NCBI RefSeq assembly: GCF_900066015.1
Contig: NZ_LN890655.1
Span: 3,636,726-3,700,725 of the forward strand
Length of the DNA stretch: 64,000 nucleotides
DNA from: Candidatus Promineifilum breve
GTDB taxonomy: Bacteria; Chloroflexota; Anaerolineae; Promineifilales; Promineifilaceae
Direction: 5' to 3'
The notes beneath the pieces are model-generated. The model had not been told where the DNA came from. It did not search any database and worked only from the letters and a program-made list of their open reading frames with translations. A program made the translations under genes and the position numbers. This document shows positions 44,765 through 53,832 of this stretch, piece by piece (positions within the stretch are counted from its first letter, which is position 1; each line of letters begins with the position of its first letter).

Positions 44765-47413
44765 TTGACCGAGCAACCTGCCTATACTCGCCTGACGTTT
44801 GATCCCCTGGCCGATCCGGCGGCCGTGATCGTGGCCGGCGCGGCCCGCTTCACGGTGCTGGCCTCGCGCCTGATCCGCCTGGAATATGACCCCGCCGGCC
44901 GCTTCGAGGATCGGCCCAGCCAGGTCTTCTGGTTCCGCCGCCGCCCAGTGCCGGCCTTCACTGTTGAGCGGGAAGGGGAGCGCCTTATCCTGACGACCGA
45001 TCACCTGCGGCTGGAATATGCCGGAGATGACGCGCCATTCGCCGCATCTACTCTGTCGATAACCTTGCTGCCCGACGGCCCAATGTGGCGCTACGGCGAC
45101 CCGGACACCGGCAACCTGTTGGGCACGGCGCGCACGCTGGATCGGGTCAGCGGGGCGACGCAGTTGGAGCCGGGTCTGCTGTCGCGCGACGGCTGGGCGG
45201 TGGTCGATGACAGTCGCACGCTGGTGTTCGACGAGTCGGCCTGGCCGGTCGATCGGGCGGCCGACCCGCGCGTCCGCGACCTCTACTTTTTCGGCTACGG
45301 CCGGCGCTATGGCGACGCCCTGCGCGACTACGAGACGATCAGCGGCGGCGTGCCGCTCATGCCGCGGTGGGTACTGGGCAACTGGTGGAGCCGCTACTGG
45401 GAGTATCGCGACGGGGAATTGCTGGCCCTGATGGACGAATTTCGGGCCAACGACGTGCCGCTGGCGGTGTGTATCGTGGACATGGATTGGCACCTGGTCA
45501 ATGTCGGCCAGGGCATCAGCGGTTGGACGGGCTACACCTGGAATCGCGAGTTCTTTCCCGACCCGGCCGGCTTCTTCGCCCGGCTCCATGAGCAGGGGTT
45601 ACGCACGGCGCTCAATCTGCATCCGGCGCTGGGCATCCGTCCCTACGAGGCCGATTATGCGGCGATGGCCGAGCGCCTGGGGCTTGACCCAGCGTCCGGC
45701 GTGGCCATCCCCTTCGACATCGCCAACCGCCGCTTCGCCGACGCCTACTTTGAGGTATTGCACCATCCGCAGGAGGCGATCGGCGTCGATTTCTGGTGGA
45801 TCGACTGGCAGCAGGGCACGCAGACCGCCCTAGCCGGATTGGATCCGTTGTGGCAGTTGAACCATCTGCATTTCCACGACCTGGGGCGCGACGGCAAGCG
45901 GCCGTTCATCTTCTCGCGCTGGGGCGGGCTGGGCAATCACCGCTATCCCATCGGCTTTTCCGGCGATACGGTCGTCTCGTGGGAGTCGCTCGACTTCCAG
46001 CCCTACTTCACGGCCACGGCGGCCAATGTCGGTTACGGCTGGTGGAGCCACGACATCGGCGGCCACATGCAGGGCATCGAAGACCGCGAACTGTATACCC
46101 GCTGGGTGCAGTTCGGCGTCTTCAGCCCCATCTTCCGGCTGCACAGCACCAAGAACCCGTTCCACGAGCGGCGGCCGTGGGGCTACGACGCCGAGGTGCT
46201 GCATATTACCCGCGAGGTCATGCAACTGCGCCACGCCCTGATCCCGTATCTCTACACCATGTCGCGCCTGAACGAGACCGACGGTATCGCCCCGGTGCGG
46301 CCGATGTATCAGGACTACCCCGACCACGAGGCGGCCTACGCCTGCCCGCAGCAATACCTGTTCGGGGCCGATCTCATCGTTGCCCCCTACACCGCGCCGG
46401 CCGACCCGGATACCCGCTTGGCGCGGCAGGTCGTCTGGCTGCCGCCGGGCGACTGGTATCATTTCTTCAGCGGCGAGTATTATCCGGGCGATGCCTGGTA
46501 CGCCTGCTACGGCGGGCTGGACGACGTGCCCGTCTTCGCCCGCGCCGGGGCGATTATCCCGCTGGGGCCGCGGGTGGGCTGGGGTGGGCTGGACAACCCG
46601 GCCGAATTGCATCTCCACGTCTTCGCCGGGGCCGACGGCCGCTTCACCCTCTATGAGGATGACGGCCAGACGTTGGCCTATCGGGAGGGGGCGTTCGCCC
46701 TGTCGCGCTTTGAGCAGCGTTGGGAGGAGAACCGCCTGCGCCTGACCATTTCCCCGCCGAGCGGCGACGCCACGGTCGTACCCGCCGAGCGCGTCTATCA
46801 CCTGCACCTGCATGGTCTGGCCGCGCCGGGCGAGGTGGTGGTTATGGTCGATGGCCTCTCCCGCCCGCTGGCCTTCGAGGTGGACGAAGGGCGGGAGGTC
46901 GTCCATCTGGCGGCGCTGTCGTTGAGCGCGTCGGCGACGGCCCGGATCACCATCACCGCCAGGGCCGCGCCATTGGCCGCCCGGCGCGACCGCACGGCGG
47001 AGAAGGTCGAGCAACTGGTGAAAGCGTTCCGCATGGATTCGCTGGCCAAGCTGTGGCTGGTGTCGCGGCTGGACGAGCTGGCCGCCGCGCCGGAGCGGCT
47101 GGCCGATTTCGGCGTAGACGTTTCGCCGGCCCAGATGCGGGCCTTGCTGGAGACGACCCAGGGCGTCGGGGCGCACTACGTGGCCGACCGGGCCGAGCCG
47201 CACTTGCTGGTATTGTGGAACAATCGCGAGTCGCCCGGCTTTCGCCACCACTTCGCCCAGCTTCGGCCGCACAAATGGGCCGCCCACGAGCGCTACGGTT
47301 CGTCGTGGGGGGCCACGCCGCGCTTCCGGGCCATCCGGCCGGAGGGCGCGCGCTGGCGACTGGCGGTCGATTACTTCGGCCTCCACATCGATAACTATGG
47401 CCCGGGGCGGTGA
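44765..47413 (+). CDS. Glycoside hydrolase family 31 (alpha-glucosidase/alpha-xylosidase-like)
   Basis: An 882-residue GH31 enzyme. The N-terminal beta-sandwich (about 1-190) is followed by the barrel. The nucleophile Asp is expected in FWWIDWQQ near 346 and the acid/base Asp in GFSGDTV near 401, then the GYGWWSHDIGG and FSPIFRLHS landmarks. It hydrolyses terminal alpha-linked sugars. The start is a TTG at 44765 with AGG 8 bases upstream; no ATG is near. There is no signal peptide, so it is probably cytoplasmic. After the usual C-terminal sheets (to about 735) about 150 extra residues follow, which I do not recognise. Confidence 0.9.
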   Translation: MTEQPAYTRLTFDPLADPAAVIVAGAARFTVLASRLIRLEYDPAGRFEDRPSQVFWFRRRPVPAFTVEREGERLILTTDHLRLEYAGDDAPFAASTLSITLLPDGPMWRYGDPDTGNLLGTARTLDRVSGATQLEPGLLSRDGWAVVDDSRTLVFDESAWPVDRAADPRVRDLYFFGYGRRYGDALRDYETISGGVPLMPRWVLGNWWSRYWEYRDGELLALMDEFRANDVPLAVCIVDMDWHLVNVGQGISGWTGYTWNREFFPDPAGFFARLHEQGLRTALNLHPALGIRPYEADYAAMAERLGLDPASGVAIPFDIANRRFADAYFEVLHHPQEAIGVDFWWIDWQQGTQTALAGLDPLWQLNHLHFHDLGRDGKRPFIFSRWGGLGNHRYPIGFSGDTVVSWESLDFQPYFTATAANVGYGWWSHDIGGHMQGIEDRELYTRWVQFGVFSPIFRLHSTKNPFHERRPWGYDAEVLHITREVMQLRHALIPYLYTMSRLNETDGIAPVRPMYQDYPDHEAAYACPQQYLFGADLIVAPYTAPADPDTRLARQVVWLPPGDWYHFFSGEYYPGDAWYACYGGLDDVPVFARAGAIIPLGPRVGWGGLDNPAELHLHVFAGADGRFTLYEDDGQTLAYREGAFALSRFEQRWEENRLRLTISPPSGDATVVPAERVYHLHLHGLAAPGEVVVMVDGLSRPLAFEVDEGREVVHLAALSLSASATARITITARAAPLAARRDRTAEKVEQLVKAFRMDSLAKLWLVSRLDELAAAPERLADFGVDVSPAQMRALLETTQGVGAHYVADRAEPHLLVLWNNRESPGFRHHFAQLRPHKWAAHERYGSSWGATPRFRAIRPEGARWRLAVDYFGLHIDNYGPGR

Positions 47414-47441
47414 TTGACATTTAACCGGGCATTACTATAAT
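47414..47441 (+). promoter_or_regulatory. Sigma-70 promoter of the CNNM operon
   Basis: TTGACA (47414-47419), a 16-base spacer and TATAAT (47436-47441). The start should be near 47449, leaving a leader of about 310 bases before the first gene. Confidence 0.82.
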
Positions 47442-47448
47442 TCATTGG

Positions 47449-47762
47449 TCAACTAGCCACTGTTTCATGCTGATGGGAACCGTCATCAGCGTCATAACTG
47501 AGCAATAGAACGATACCGGTGATAATTACCTTAGCAGACGCGCGTCAGGCGATGAGACCTGACCGGGGGGTACATTAGTCTTGTCCGCCCCGCGCTCGGA
47601 ACCTCCGAGTCCTTGCCCCCTACCTCTCCAACGGATGGCTAACCCATGTCGGCTTTCGTCCAATCGGTCAGGCGACCGGCGCCGGGCGAATGTGGCCGCG
47701 CGTCTGGTCGTAGCCGCCGGGGTCGAACGATCCTGCCCGACGACCAGGCATAAGAGCACGGT
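47449..47762 (+). promoter_or_regulatory. Long structured 5' leader of the CNNM/CorC operon, possible riboswitch
   Basis: No gene is present between promoter and ATG. Several perfect stems can be drawn: GCTGATG/CATCAGC at 47469-47490, TCAGG/CCTGA near 47546-47563, CTCGG/CCGAG near 47595-47609 and CGGTC/GACCG near 47667-47680. Long leaders on metal-transport operons are often ion-sensing riboswitches. I could not match it to the M-box, yybP-ykoY or cobalamin consensus. Confidence 0.45.
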
Positions 47763-49127
47763 ATGATCTTCCTGGTATCTTTCGCCACCATCGGCCTGAT
47801 GATCCTGTTGACGGCTCTCTACGTGGGGGCCGAGTTCGCCACCGTCTCCGCGCGGCGAACGAAGGTCAGTCAGATGGCCGCCCAGAACGATTCCTTGGCC
47901 AAGATGTTGTTGCCCATCCTGGAAGACAACCGCAAGCTGGATCGCTACGTGGCCGCCTGCCAGGTGGGCATCACCATCTCCTCGCTGATTCTGGGCGCTT
48001 ATGCTCAGGAAGCCATCGCCACCCGCCTGGTCGAGCCGTTGACGCAACTGTTTGGCTCGTGGCTGTCGGTGCAGGCCGCCGGCCGCGTGGCCCAATCCGT
48101 TTCGGTCATCGGCGTACTCGTTTTCATCACCGCCTTGCAGGTGATTTTGGGCGAGTTGTTCCCCAAGTCGCTGGCTATCCAGTATCCGGAGGACATCGCC
48201 CGCGCCGTCGTCTGGCCGATGCGCATCTCCCAGTTCTTATTCGCCATCCCGATCTGGTTTTTCAACGGCAGCGCCAACATATTATTGCGCCTGGCGGGGC
48301 GCAACACCCACGTCGCCGTCGGCCGCGCCCATTCGCCGGAGGAGATCGAGCTGCTGGTGACCGAGAGCCACGAGGGCGGCCTGCTCGATGACAACGAGCG
48401 CCGCCTGTTGCGCAACGCCTTGCGCCTGCGCGACCTGACGGCCCGCCAGGTGATGGTGCATCGCACCCGAATCGTCGCCGCGCCGGTCACTGCCACGACC
48501 AACGACCTGATGCAGATGGCCCTGGAGGCCGGCTATTCGCGCATTCCCCTCTATCGCGATTCCATCGATGAGATCGTCGGCATCGTCCACGTCAAGGATG
48601 TCTTCCGGCTGCACAACCAGGGCATCCACGAGGTAGAAAGTGTCGTGCGCGATGTTGTCTACGTGCCCGAAACGCTGCCGATTACCGACGTGTGGGAGCA
48701 ACTCAACACCCGTCACCGCTATCTGGCGATGGTCTTTGACGAGTTCGGCGGCACGGCCGGGCTGCTGACGCTGGAAGACCTCATCGAGGAGATCTTCGGC
48801 GAGCTACAGGACGAATTTGACGACGAGGCGGCCATGATCGCCCGCGACAAGGAGGGGCGCATCTATCTGCGCGGCGACCTGTTGATTACCGACGTGAATG
48901 AGTATCTCGATCTGGAGTTGCCGGAGGACACGGCCGACACATTGAGTGGCCTGGTCTTCAGCCTGTTGGGCCGCCCGCCGCTGGCCGGCGACGAGACGCG
49001 CATCGGCGACGTGGCGATCCGCGTGGAGAACATGGAAGACCTGGGCGTGGGCGAGTTGTCGCTGCTGTTGCCGCCCAGCGACGCCGATTCGTACTTCACC
49101 GAATGGGATATGGCCGACCATGATTAA
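47763..49127 (+). CDS. CNNM/CorC family transport protein (hemolysin C-like), first paralogue
   Basis: A 454-residue membrane protein. The DUF21/CNNM domain (about 1-190) starts MIFLVSFATIGLMILLTALYVGAEFA. Two CBS domains follow (about 220-335; VMVHRTRIVAAP, IVGIVHVKDVF). A CorC/HlyC C-terminal domain (about 355-445) includes GLVFSLLGRPPLAGDE. The family is linked to Mg2+ or Co2+ efflux; older 'hemolysin' naming is misleading. It is the first of two overlapping paralogous genes behind a long leader. Confidence 0.93.
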   Translation: MIFLVSFATIGLMILLTALYVGAEFATVSARRTKVSQMAAQNDSLAKMLLPILEDNRKLDRYVAACQVGITISSLILGAYAQEAIATRLVEPLTQLFGSWLSVQAAGRVAQSVSVIGVLVFITALQVILGELFPKSLAIQYPEDIARAVVWPMRISQFLFAIPIWFFNGSANILLRLAGRNTHVAVGRAHSPEEIELLVTESHEGGLLDDNERRLLRNALRLRDLTARQVMVHRTRIVAAPVTATTNDLMQMALEAGYSRIPLYRDSIDEIVGIVHVKDVFRLHNQGIHEVESVVRDVVYVPETLPITDVWEQLNTRHRYLAMVFDEFGGTAGLLTLEDLIEEIFGELQDEFDDEAAMIARDKEGRIYLRGDLLITDVNEYLDLELPEDTADTLSGLVFSLLGRPPLAGDETRIGDVAIRVENMEDLGVGELSLLLPPSDADSYFTEWDMADHD

Positions 49128-50571
49128 GCTCGTGCTGCTGGGGCTGGGGTTGCCCGGCATTGGCCTGTTCATGGCCTCGCTGGCGGCGGCCGAGTCGCTG
49201 CCGTCGGTGGTCGATCTGATCGTCCCGATGCTCATTATCCTGTTGCTGGTCATCATCAATGGCGTGTTTGTGGCCGCCGAGTTCGCCATCATCGGCGTGC
49301 GCGATACGCAGATGGAGCAGATGGCCGACGAGGGCAACGCCGTGGCCGGCAACGTATTGCGCATTTTGGAGCTACGGCCGCAACTCGATCACTACATCGC
49401 CACCGCCCAACTGGGCATCACCCTGGCCTCGTTGGGGCTGGCGATGTATGGCGAGCCGGCCATCGGCCATTTCGTCGAGCCGTATCTGGAGACGCTGGGC
49501 GGTGTAACCCCGTCCACCGCCGCCACCATCAGCTATATCATCGCCCTGGCCCTCCTGACCTATCTCCACGTCGTCCTGGGCGAGATGGTGCCCAAGGCGC
49601 TGGCCCTGGCGAACCCGTCGGCCATGGCCCTCTCCCTCGACCGGATGATGCGCCTCACGGGCAGCCTGTTCGGCTATCCGGTGCGGTTTCTGAACCACGT
49701 TGGTAATCTGCTGTTGCGCCTGTTCCGCATCCCCCCCGCCCAGGGCCACGAGCGCCTGATGGCCGCCGAGGAGCTGGAACTGATCGTGGCCGAGAGCACC
49801 GAGGGCGGCCTGATCGAAGCCGACGAGCAGAAGATCATTCGCAACATTTTCGACTTCAGCGAGCGGATTGTGGGGCAGGTGATGACCCCCCGCCGCCGCG
49901 TCCAGGCGCTGGCCGTCAACTATGAGCAGGCGGAACTGATCCGCGTGGTGACCGAGAGCCGCCATAGCCGTTTCCCGGTCTATGACACCGACTTCGACCA
50001 CATCGTCGGCATTTTGCATCTGAAGGATCTCTTGCGGCTGACGCTGCGGCCGAACGGCCCGTTCGATCTGCGCCTCATCCTGCGTACCGCGCCGGAAGTG
50101 CCGGAGGATTATCGGGTTGACCGGCTGCTGGCCGCGTTCAAGAAAGAGCGCCTCCACATGGCGATTGTGCGTGATGAGTTCGGCGGGCTGGCCGGCGTGG
50201 TGACGCTGGAAGACCTGGTGGAAGAGATCGTCGGCGAGGTGCGCGACGAGTTCGACGTGGAGCGCGAGCCGTATGACAAGAAAGGCCCCGGCCATCTGGA
50301 AGTCTCCGGCGATTATCTGCTGGACGACCTGTCCGATGACGTCTATCTGGGTGAGGATGACGAACTGCCGGACGTGGAGACGGTCGGCGGCCTCATCGTG
50401 GCCTTATTGGGGCGGCCGCCGGTGAATGGTGATATAGTCACTTTCCAGAACAATATCCGGTTCACGATCCTGGATACGGATAATCTGGCCGTCATGCGCG
50501 CCCGCGTCGAATATCCCACAGCGGGCAAGGCTGCCGGGCCGGCGCGTGACGACGATAAAGAAGAGGAGTGA
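49120..50571 (+). CDS. CNNM/CorC family transport protein, second paralogue
   Basis: A 483-residue paralogue of the preceding protein. The ATG at 49120 overlaps the end of the first gene by 8 bases, so translation is coupled. DUF21/CNNM helices occur from about 20 (IVPMLIILLLVIINGVFVAAEFA). CBS domains lie near 225-340 (VMTPRRRVQALA, IVGILHLKDLL) and the CorC/HlyC domain near 360-450 (GLIVALLGRPPVNGD). It may form a heteromeric transporter with the first protein. The acidic tail DDDKEEE is unusual. Confidence 0.93.
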   Translation: MIKLVLLGLGLPGIGLFMASLAAAESLPSVVDLIVPMLIILLLVIINGVFVAAEFAIIGVRDTQMEQMADEGNAVAGNVLRILELRPQLDHYIATAQLGITLASLGLAMYGEPAIGHFVEPYLETLGGVTPSTAATISYIIALALLTYLHVVLGEMVPKALALANPSAMALSLDRMMRLTGSLFGYPVRFLNHVGNLLLRLFRIPPAQGHERLMAAEELELIVAESTEGGLIEADEQKIIRNIFDFSERIVGQVMTPRRRVQALAVNYEQAELIRVVTESRHSRFPVYDTDFDHIVGILHLKDLLRLTLRPNGPFDLRLILRTAPEVPEDYRVDRLLAAFKKERLHMAIVRDEFGGLAGVVTLEDLVEEIVGEVRDEFDVEREPYDKKGPGHLEVSGDYLLDDLSDDVYLGEDDELPDVETVGGLIVALLGRPPVNGDIVTFQNNIRFTILDTDNLAVMRARVEYPTAGKAAGPARDDDKEEE

Positions 50572-50619
50572 GACGGCCCGGCGGTCACCCATTCCCGCAA
50601 GCAAAGGAGAGATTTTTCG

Positions 50620-51009
50620 ATGTCATTATTAACGACGATCCACGGCGAATTGAGATGGCTGGTGGCCCTGGCGGCCCTCGTCGTCGTCGTCAAGTTCCTG
50701 ATCGGCTGGCTCGGCAAACGCGACTATACCGCGCTGGATCGCAGCCTGCTGACCGTCTTAACGATTACGCTGGACATCAACGTCCTGTTGGGGTTGATTT
50801 TGCTCTTCTTCGGCGGCGGGTTTAGCGGCCCGCGGCTGGAGCATGCCACGACGATGCTGCTGGCGGCCGTGGCCGCCCACATGACGGCCGTTTGGCGCCG
50901 CTCGACCGATTCCCCGACCAAGTACCGCAATCAACTGATGCTGGTGCTGCTGGCCCTGGCGCTCGTTTTCATGGGCGTCATCCGCTTGCAGGGCAGCTTC
51001 ATGTTTTAG
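50620..51009 (+). CDS. Small four-helix membrane protein, unknown function
   Basis: A 129-residue integral membrane protein. Four hydrophobic segments lie near 13-29, 45-65, 75-91 and 105-123, with a conserved-looking LEHATTMLLAAVAAH containing two His 13 residues apart. A clear AAAGGAG site precedes the ATG. It is the last gene after the CNNM pair (48-base gap). I do not recognise the family. The paired histidines could bind haem or metal, but that is a guess. Confidence 0.6.
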   Translation: MSLLTTIHGELRWLVALAALVVVVKFLIGWLGKRDYTALDRSLLTVLTITLDINVLLGLILLFFGGGFSGPRLEHATTMLLAAVAAHMTAVWRRSTDSPTKYRNQLMLVLLALALVFMGVIRLQGSFMF

Positions 51010-51017
51010 TTTGAAGA

Positions 51018-51066
51018 AGTGGACAGTGGGCAGTGGTCAGTTACTGACCACTGCCCACTGTCCACT
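51018..51066. repeat. CAGTGGT-family perfect palindrome between convergent genes
   Basis: Perfect 24-base arms (51018-51041 and 51043-51066) around a single T. It sits between the small membrane-protein gene and the M32 gene, a likely bidirectional transcript end. Confidence 0.9.
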
Positions 51067-51077
51067 GCCCACTATTC

Positions 51078-52583
51078 TCACGCCAGAGAATACAGATCCC
51101 CAAATTTGGCCCAGGCGTAGCGCATGAACGCCGCGTGGCTTAGCGGTTGCCCGGTGACGCGCACCACCAGTTCGCCGGGGGTAAACTTCTTGCCGTGCTG
51201 GTGGATGTTCTCCCGTAGCCAGGCCACCAGCGCGTCCGTCCGGCCCTGGGCCATCTCCTCGGCGATAGTCGGGTTCTGGGCCACGGCCGTTTCATAGAAC
51301 TGCGCCGCGTACAGGTTGCCCAGGGCATAGGTGGGGAAGTAGCCGAAGCTCGGCCGCGACCAGTGCACGTCCTGGAGACAGCCCTCGCGGTCGTTGGGCG
51401 GGGTGATGCCCAGCAGACCGCGCATCTTGTCGTTCCAGGCGGCGGGCAGGTCGGCCACGGCCAGATCGCCGTTCAGCAGCGCCTGCTCCAGTTCAAAGCG
51501 CAATATGATGTGGAAGTTGTAGGTCAGTTCGTCGGCCTCGACGCGAATGAACGACGGCTGGGTCTTGTTGATGGCCCGGTAGAAATCCTCGGCCGTGCTG
51601 TGGCCCAGCGCCTCGGGGAAGTGGCGTTGCAGGGTGGGGAAGTGGGCTTGCCAGAAGCCGCGGCTGCGGCCGACAATATTCTCCATCATGCGCGACTGGG
51701 ACTCGTGGATGCCCAGCGACGTGCCGCGGGCCAACGGCGTGCGCGCCAGATCGGCATGGGTTCCCTGCTCATACATGGCGTGGCCGCATTCGTGCAGCGT
51801 GCCGAAGAGGGACGGGTTCAGGAAATCGGGATACCAGCGGGTGGTGATGCGCGCGTCGTTGCGGCTGAAGCTGGTGGCGAAGGGGTGAATGACCGTCCCC
51901 AGATGGCCGCGCTCCAAATCGTAGCCAATGGCCGTGGCGATGGTGCGGGCAAAGGCCTTTTGCCGGTCAACGTCGTAGGGCTGATGGGTCAGCGCGTCGT
52001 CCAGGGCGACGGGGCTGCGGTCGATGGCCTCGCGTAGGGGCACCAGTTCAGCCTTCACGGCCTCGAAGATGGCCCGCACCTCGGCCGTTTTCATGTTGGT
52101 CTCGTACTTGTCCAACAGGGCGTCGTAGCGCTCGTCCTCGTAGCCGTAGTAGTCGGCCATCTCCTGGCACAGCCTGACGATCTGCTCCAGCCACGGCTGG
52201 AAATGGGCGAAGTCGTCCTCGGCGCGCGCCCGCACCCAGGCCTCGCGGGCCTGGCCGCTGACGGCCGCCGAGCGGGCGACGTAATCCGGCGGCAGCTTGC
52301 GGGCGTCGGCGTAGGTGCGGCGCAGCAGGCGGATGAGAGCGGCCTCGTTGCTGTCGTAGGGCGCGCCGTCCAGCTCGGCCGCGGCGCTCTCGATCAGCTC
52401 GCCCATCTCGTCCGAAGTGGACAGGCGGTGGATGAGGCTGCTCAGGGTCGTCATCTGGGCGATGCGCTCCGGCGCGCCGGCGCGGGGCATGTTGACCTCG
52501 CGATCCCACGAGAGCAGGGCGGCGGCCTTGTTGAGGTCGTCGAGTTCGTGAACTTTTGCCAGCAAGGAATGATAGGAAGACAT
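51078..52583 (-). CDS. Carboxypeptidase M32 (Taq family)
   Basis: A 501-residue zinc metallocarboxypeptidase. The active-site helix HECGHAMYEQG (HExxH) lies near 268-278, followed by GIHESQSRMMEN near 297-308, with the third zinc-ligand Glu. The N-terminus LLAKVHELDDLNKAAALLSWD is typical. It removes C-terminal residues from peptides in the cytoplasm. The chosen ATG at 52583 (MSSYHSLL) lies close to an AGGAAG site. It is 35 bases downstream of the RING-like gene and might be co-transcribed with the conjugation locus, but it is also common as a stand-alone gene. Confidence 0.93.
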   Translation of the reverse strand: MSSYHSLLAKVHELDDLNKAAALLSWDREVNMPRAGAPERIAQMTTLSSLIHRLSTSDEMGELIESAAAELDGAPYDSNEAALIRLLRRTYADARKLPPDYVARSAAVSGQAREAWVRARAEDDFAHFQPWLEQIVRLCQEMADYYGYEDERYDALLDKYETNMKTAEVRAIFEAVKAELVPLREAIDRSPVALDDALTHQPYDVDRQKAFARTIATAIGYDLERGHLGTVIHPFATSFSRNDARITTRWYPDFLNPSLFGTLHECGHAMYEQGTHADLARTPLARGTSLGIHESQSRMMENIVGRSRGFWQAHFPTLQRHFPEALGHSTAEDFYRAINKTQPSFIRVEADELTYNFHIILRFELEQALLNGDLAVADLPAAWNDKMRGLLGITPPNDREGCLQDVHWSRPSFGYFPTYALGNLYAAQFYETAVAQNPTIAEEMAQGRTDALVAWLRENIHQHGKKFTPGELVVRVTGQPLSHAAFMRYAWAKFGDLYSLA

Positions 52584-52617
52584 GATTGGTTTTCGCTCCA
52601 AAATCTCGTACTACCGT

Positions 52618-53169
52618 CTAGAAGCGCAAGAACGTAGCCGTTAGCATCAACCCAGAAGCTAACGGCGCGCCATTCGATATTTCCCCCACCTGCGTCATCA
52701 AAAAATCGGCAATAGCCCACAGGCCAAAGCAACCACCGACCAGGAGCAGGATCGCCAGAATGATGGCAAACACCAGGCAACTCCGGCCGCAGCCGAAACT
52801 GCCGGCGGGCAGCGTGCGCACTTTGGAGCCGGGGGCGTTGGGGATGGGCCGGGCGGCGGCCGGGGTGGGGGAGGGCGATTCGGCCGGCATGGTGACGACC
52901 CGCGGCCGGCGTGAGCGCTCGCGGGGAAGTTGGTTCCTGGGTCGCGGCACGGCAGGGTCGCCAAGGCCCGGCGCGCCCACCACTCCCGTGCCGGTGCAGC
53001 CGTAGGCGGTGCATTTGTTGTCGTTGGCCTGCCAGCAATGGACGTGGTGGCGGCTGCCGTCGGCCGGGCAGACGACGATCTCATCCCCGGCCACGAACGC
53101 CTGCTTGCAGAGCGCGCACGTCTGCTCCAGGAAGACCGAGGTTTCGTCGATGCGGTGGGCGCGAATCAT
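52618..53169 (-). CDS. RING-like (Prok-RING) protein with C-terminal membrane anchor
   Basis: A 183-residue protein. The treble-clef/RING-like module uses CALC (18-21), C34, RHHVHCW (41-46), C53 and C58. A Pro/Arg-rich linker (about 70-125) leads to a membrane helix near 131-153 (CLVFAIILAILLLVGGCFG), so the RING would face the cytoplasm if the N-terminus is inside. In prokaryotic ubiquitin-like operons such modules are candidate E3 ligases that bind E2. It ends the conjugation gene series. The ATG at 53169 is chosen by the start of conserved sequence. Confidence 0.78.
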   Translation of the reverse strand: MIRAHRIDETSVFLEQTCALCKQAFVAGDEIVVCPADGSRHHVHCWQANDNKCTAYGCTGTGVVGAPGLGDPAVPRPRNQLPRERSRRPRVVTMPAESPSPTPAAARPIPNAPGSKVRTLPAGSFGCGRSCLVFAIILAILLLVGGCFGLWAIADFLMTQVGEISNGAPLASGLMLTATFLRF

Positions 53170-53186
53170 GGCGTCAAACAATAACA

Positions 53187-53256
53187 AGACCTGACAGGTG
53201 GGCGGCGATAGGTCTGATACGAGTCAAAGCGATTTAGCCGCCCACCTGTCAGGTCT
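53187..53256. repeat. AGACCTGACAGGT hairpin between the two RING-like genes
   Basis: Perfect 20-base arms (53187-53206 and 53237-53256) around a 30-base centre. The core AGACCTGACAGGT recurs at 56749-56799. Confidence 0.92.
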
Positions 53257-53267
53257 AATGAATAGAA

Positions 53268-53792
53268 CTAGGGGTTGATTTTGATCTGATCCAGCAGCCA
53301 GCGCCAGAAGCGCTCGAAGAGGGTCATGTTGCGCACCTGCCGCCGCTGTTCTTCCTTCAGCCGCCGGTTCTGGGCGCTGGGGGAGGGGCCGCCGTTGGCC
53401 GAGGGCGCGGGCAGGTCGGTATAGCGAACCTTCAGTACCGGCCGGGTGTCCTGGCCGTGAACGTGGAACTTGTCGCTGCCGCAACCGAGCACGGCGCATT
53501 TGCCGCCGCTGCGATCCCAGCACGCTTTATGATAGAGCGTGTCGCACTTGTCGCAGATGACGGGCACGAGGGCCGCGCCGTCGGTGTGTTCCTCGACGGC
53601 GTTGCCGCATATCGGGCACGACAGGCTCAGCTGGTTGGCCTCGGTAATGTCGCTCGCGGTGATCCGGATCGAGGGTTGTTCTTGTGCGTCCATGGGTCGA
53701 AAATCGAAAGCGCCAACCCGACCGTTGTGGCGGGCGATATCTTCGCCGGTCGATGTGCCGGGTCGCGCTTCCAAGCTTTGATTATACAACAT
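53268..53792 (-). CDS. RING-like (Prok-RING) protein, soluble paralogue
   Basis: A 174-residue protein with a complete cross-brace candidate: CPIC (59-62), CDKC (80-83), YHKAC (87-91), C99 and C104. This is the same spacing style as the neighbouring RING-like protein, so the two are paralogues. The C-terminus is basic and ends in an amphipathic helix rich in Trp/Phe (FERFWRWLLDQI, 159-170), which might bind membrane. It is a candidate E3 or adaptor. The ATG at 53792 has AGAGGG 7 bases upstream; a later ATG (53693) is possible. Confidence 0.78.
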   Translation of the reverse strand: MLYNQSLEARPGTSTGEDIARHNGRVGAFDFRPMDAQEQPSIRITASDITEANQLSLSCPICGNAVEEHTDGAALVPVICDKCDTLYHKACWDRSGGKCAVLGCGSDKFHVHGQDTRPVLKVRYTDLPAPSANGGPSPSAQNRRLKEEQRRQVRNMTLFERFWRWLLDQIKINP

Positions 53793-53832
53793 TTTCAGAC
53801 CCTCTTCCCATCTCAATCATATTCTCAGATAG

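Noticed and set aside
47455-47580. GCCACTG and TGAGACC in the CNNM leader suggested a cobalamin or yybP-ykoY riboswitch
   Set aside because: The other conserved boxes of either family, and their order, are absent by eye. I keep only 'structured leader'.
51078-52583. M32 carboxypeptidase as a core part of the Ubl system
   Set aside because: The gene is common and stand-alone in bacteria; proximity of 35 bases alone is not enough, so it is listed as a possible passenger.
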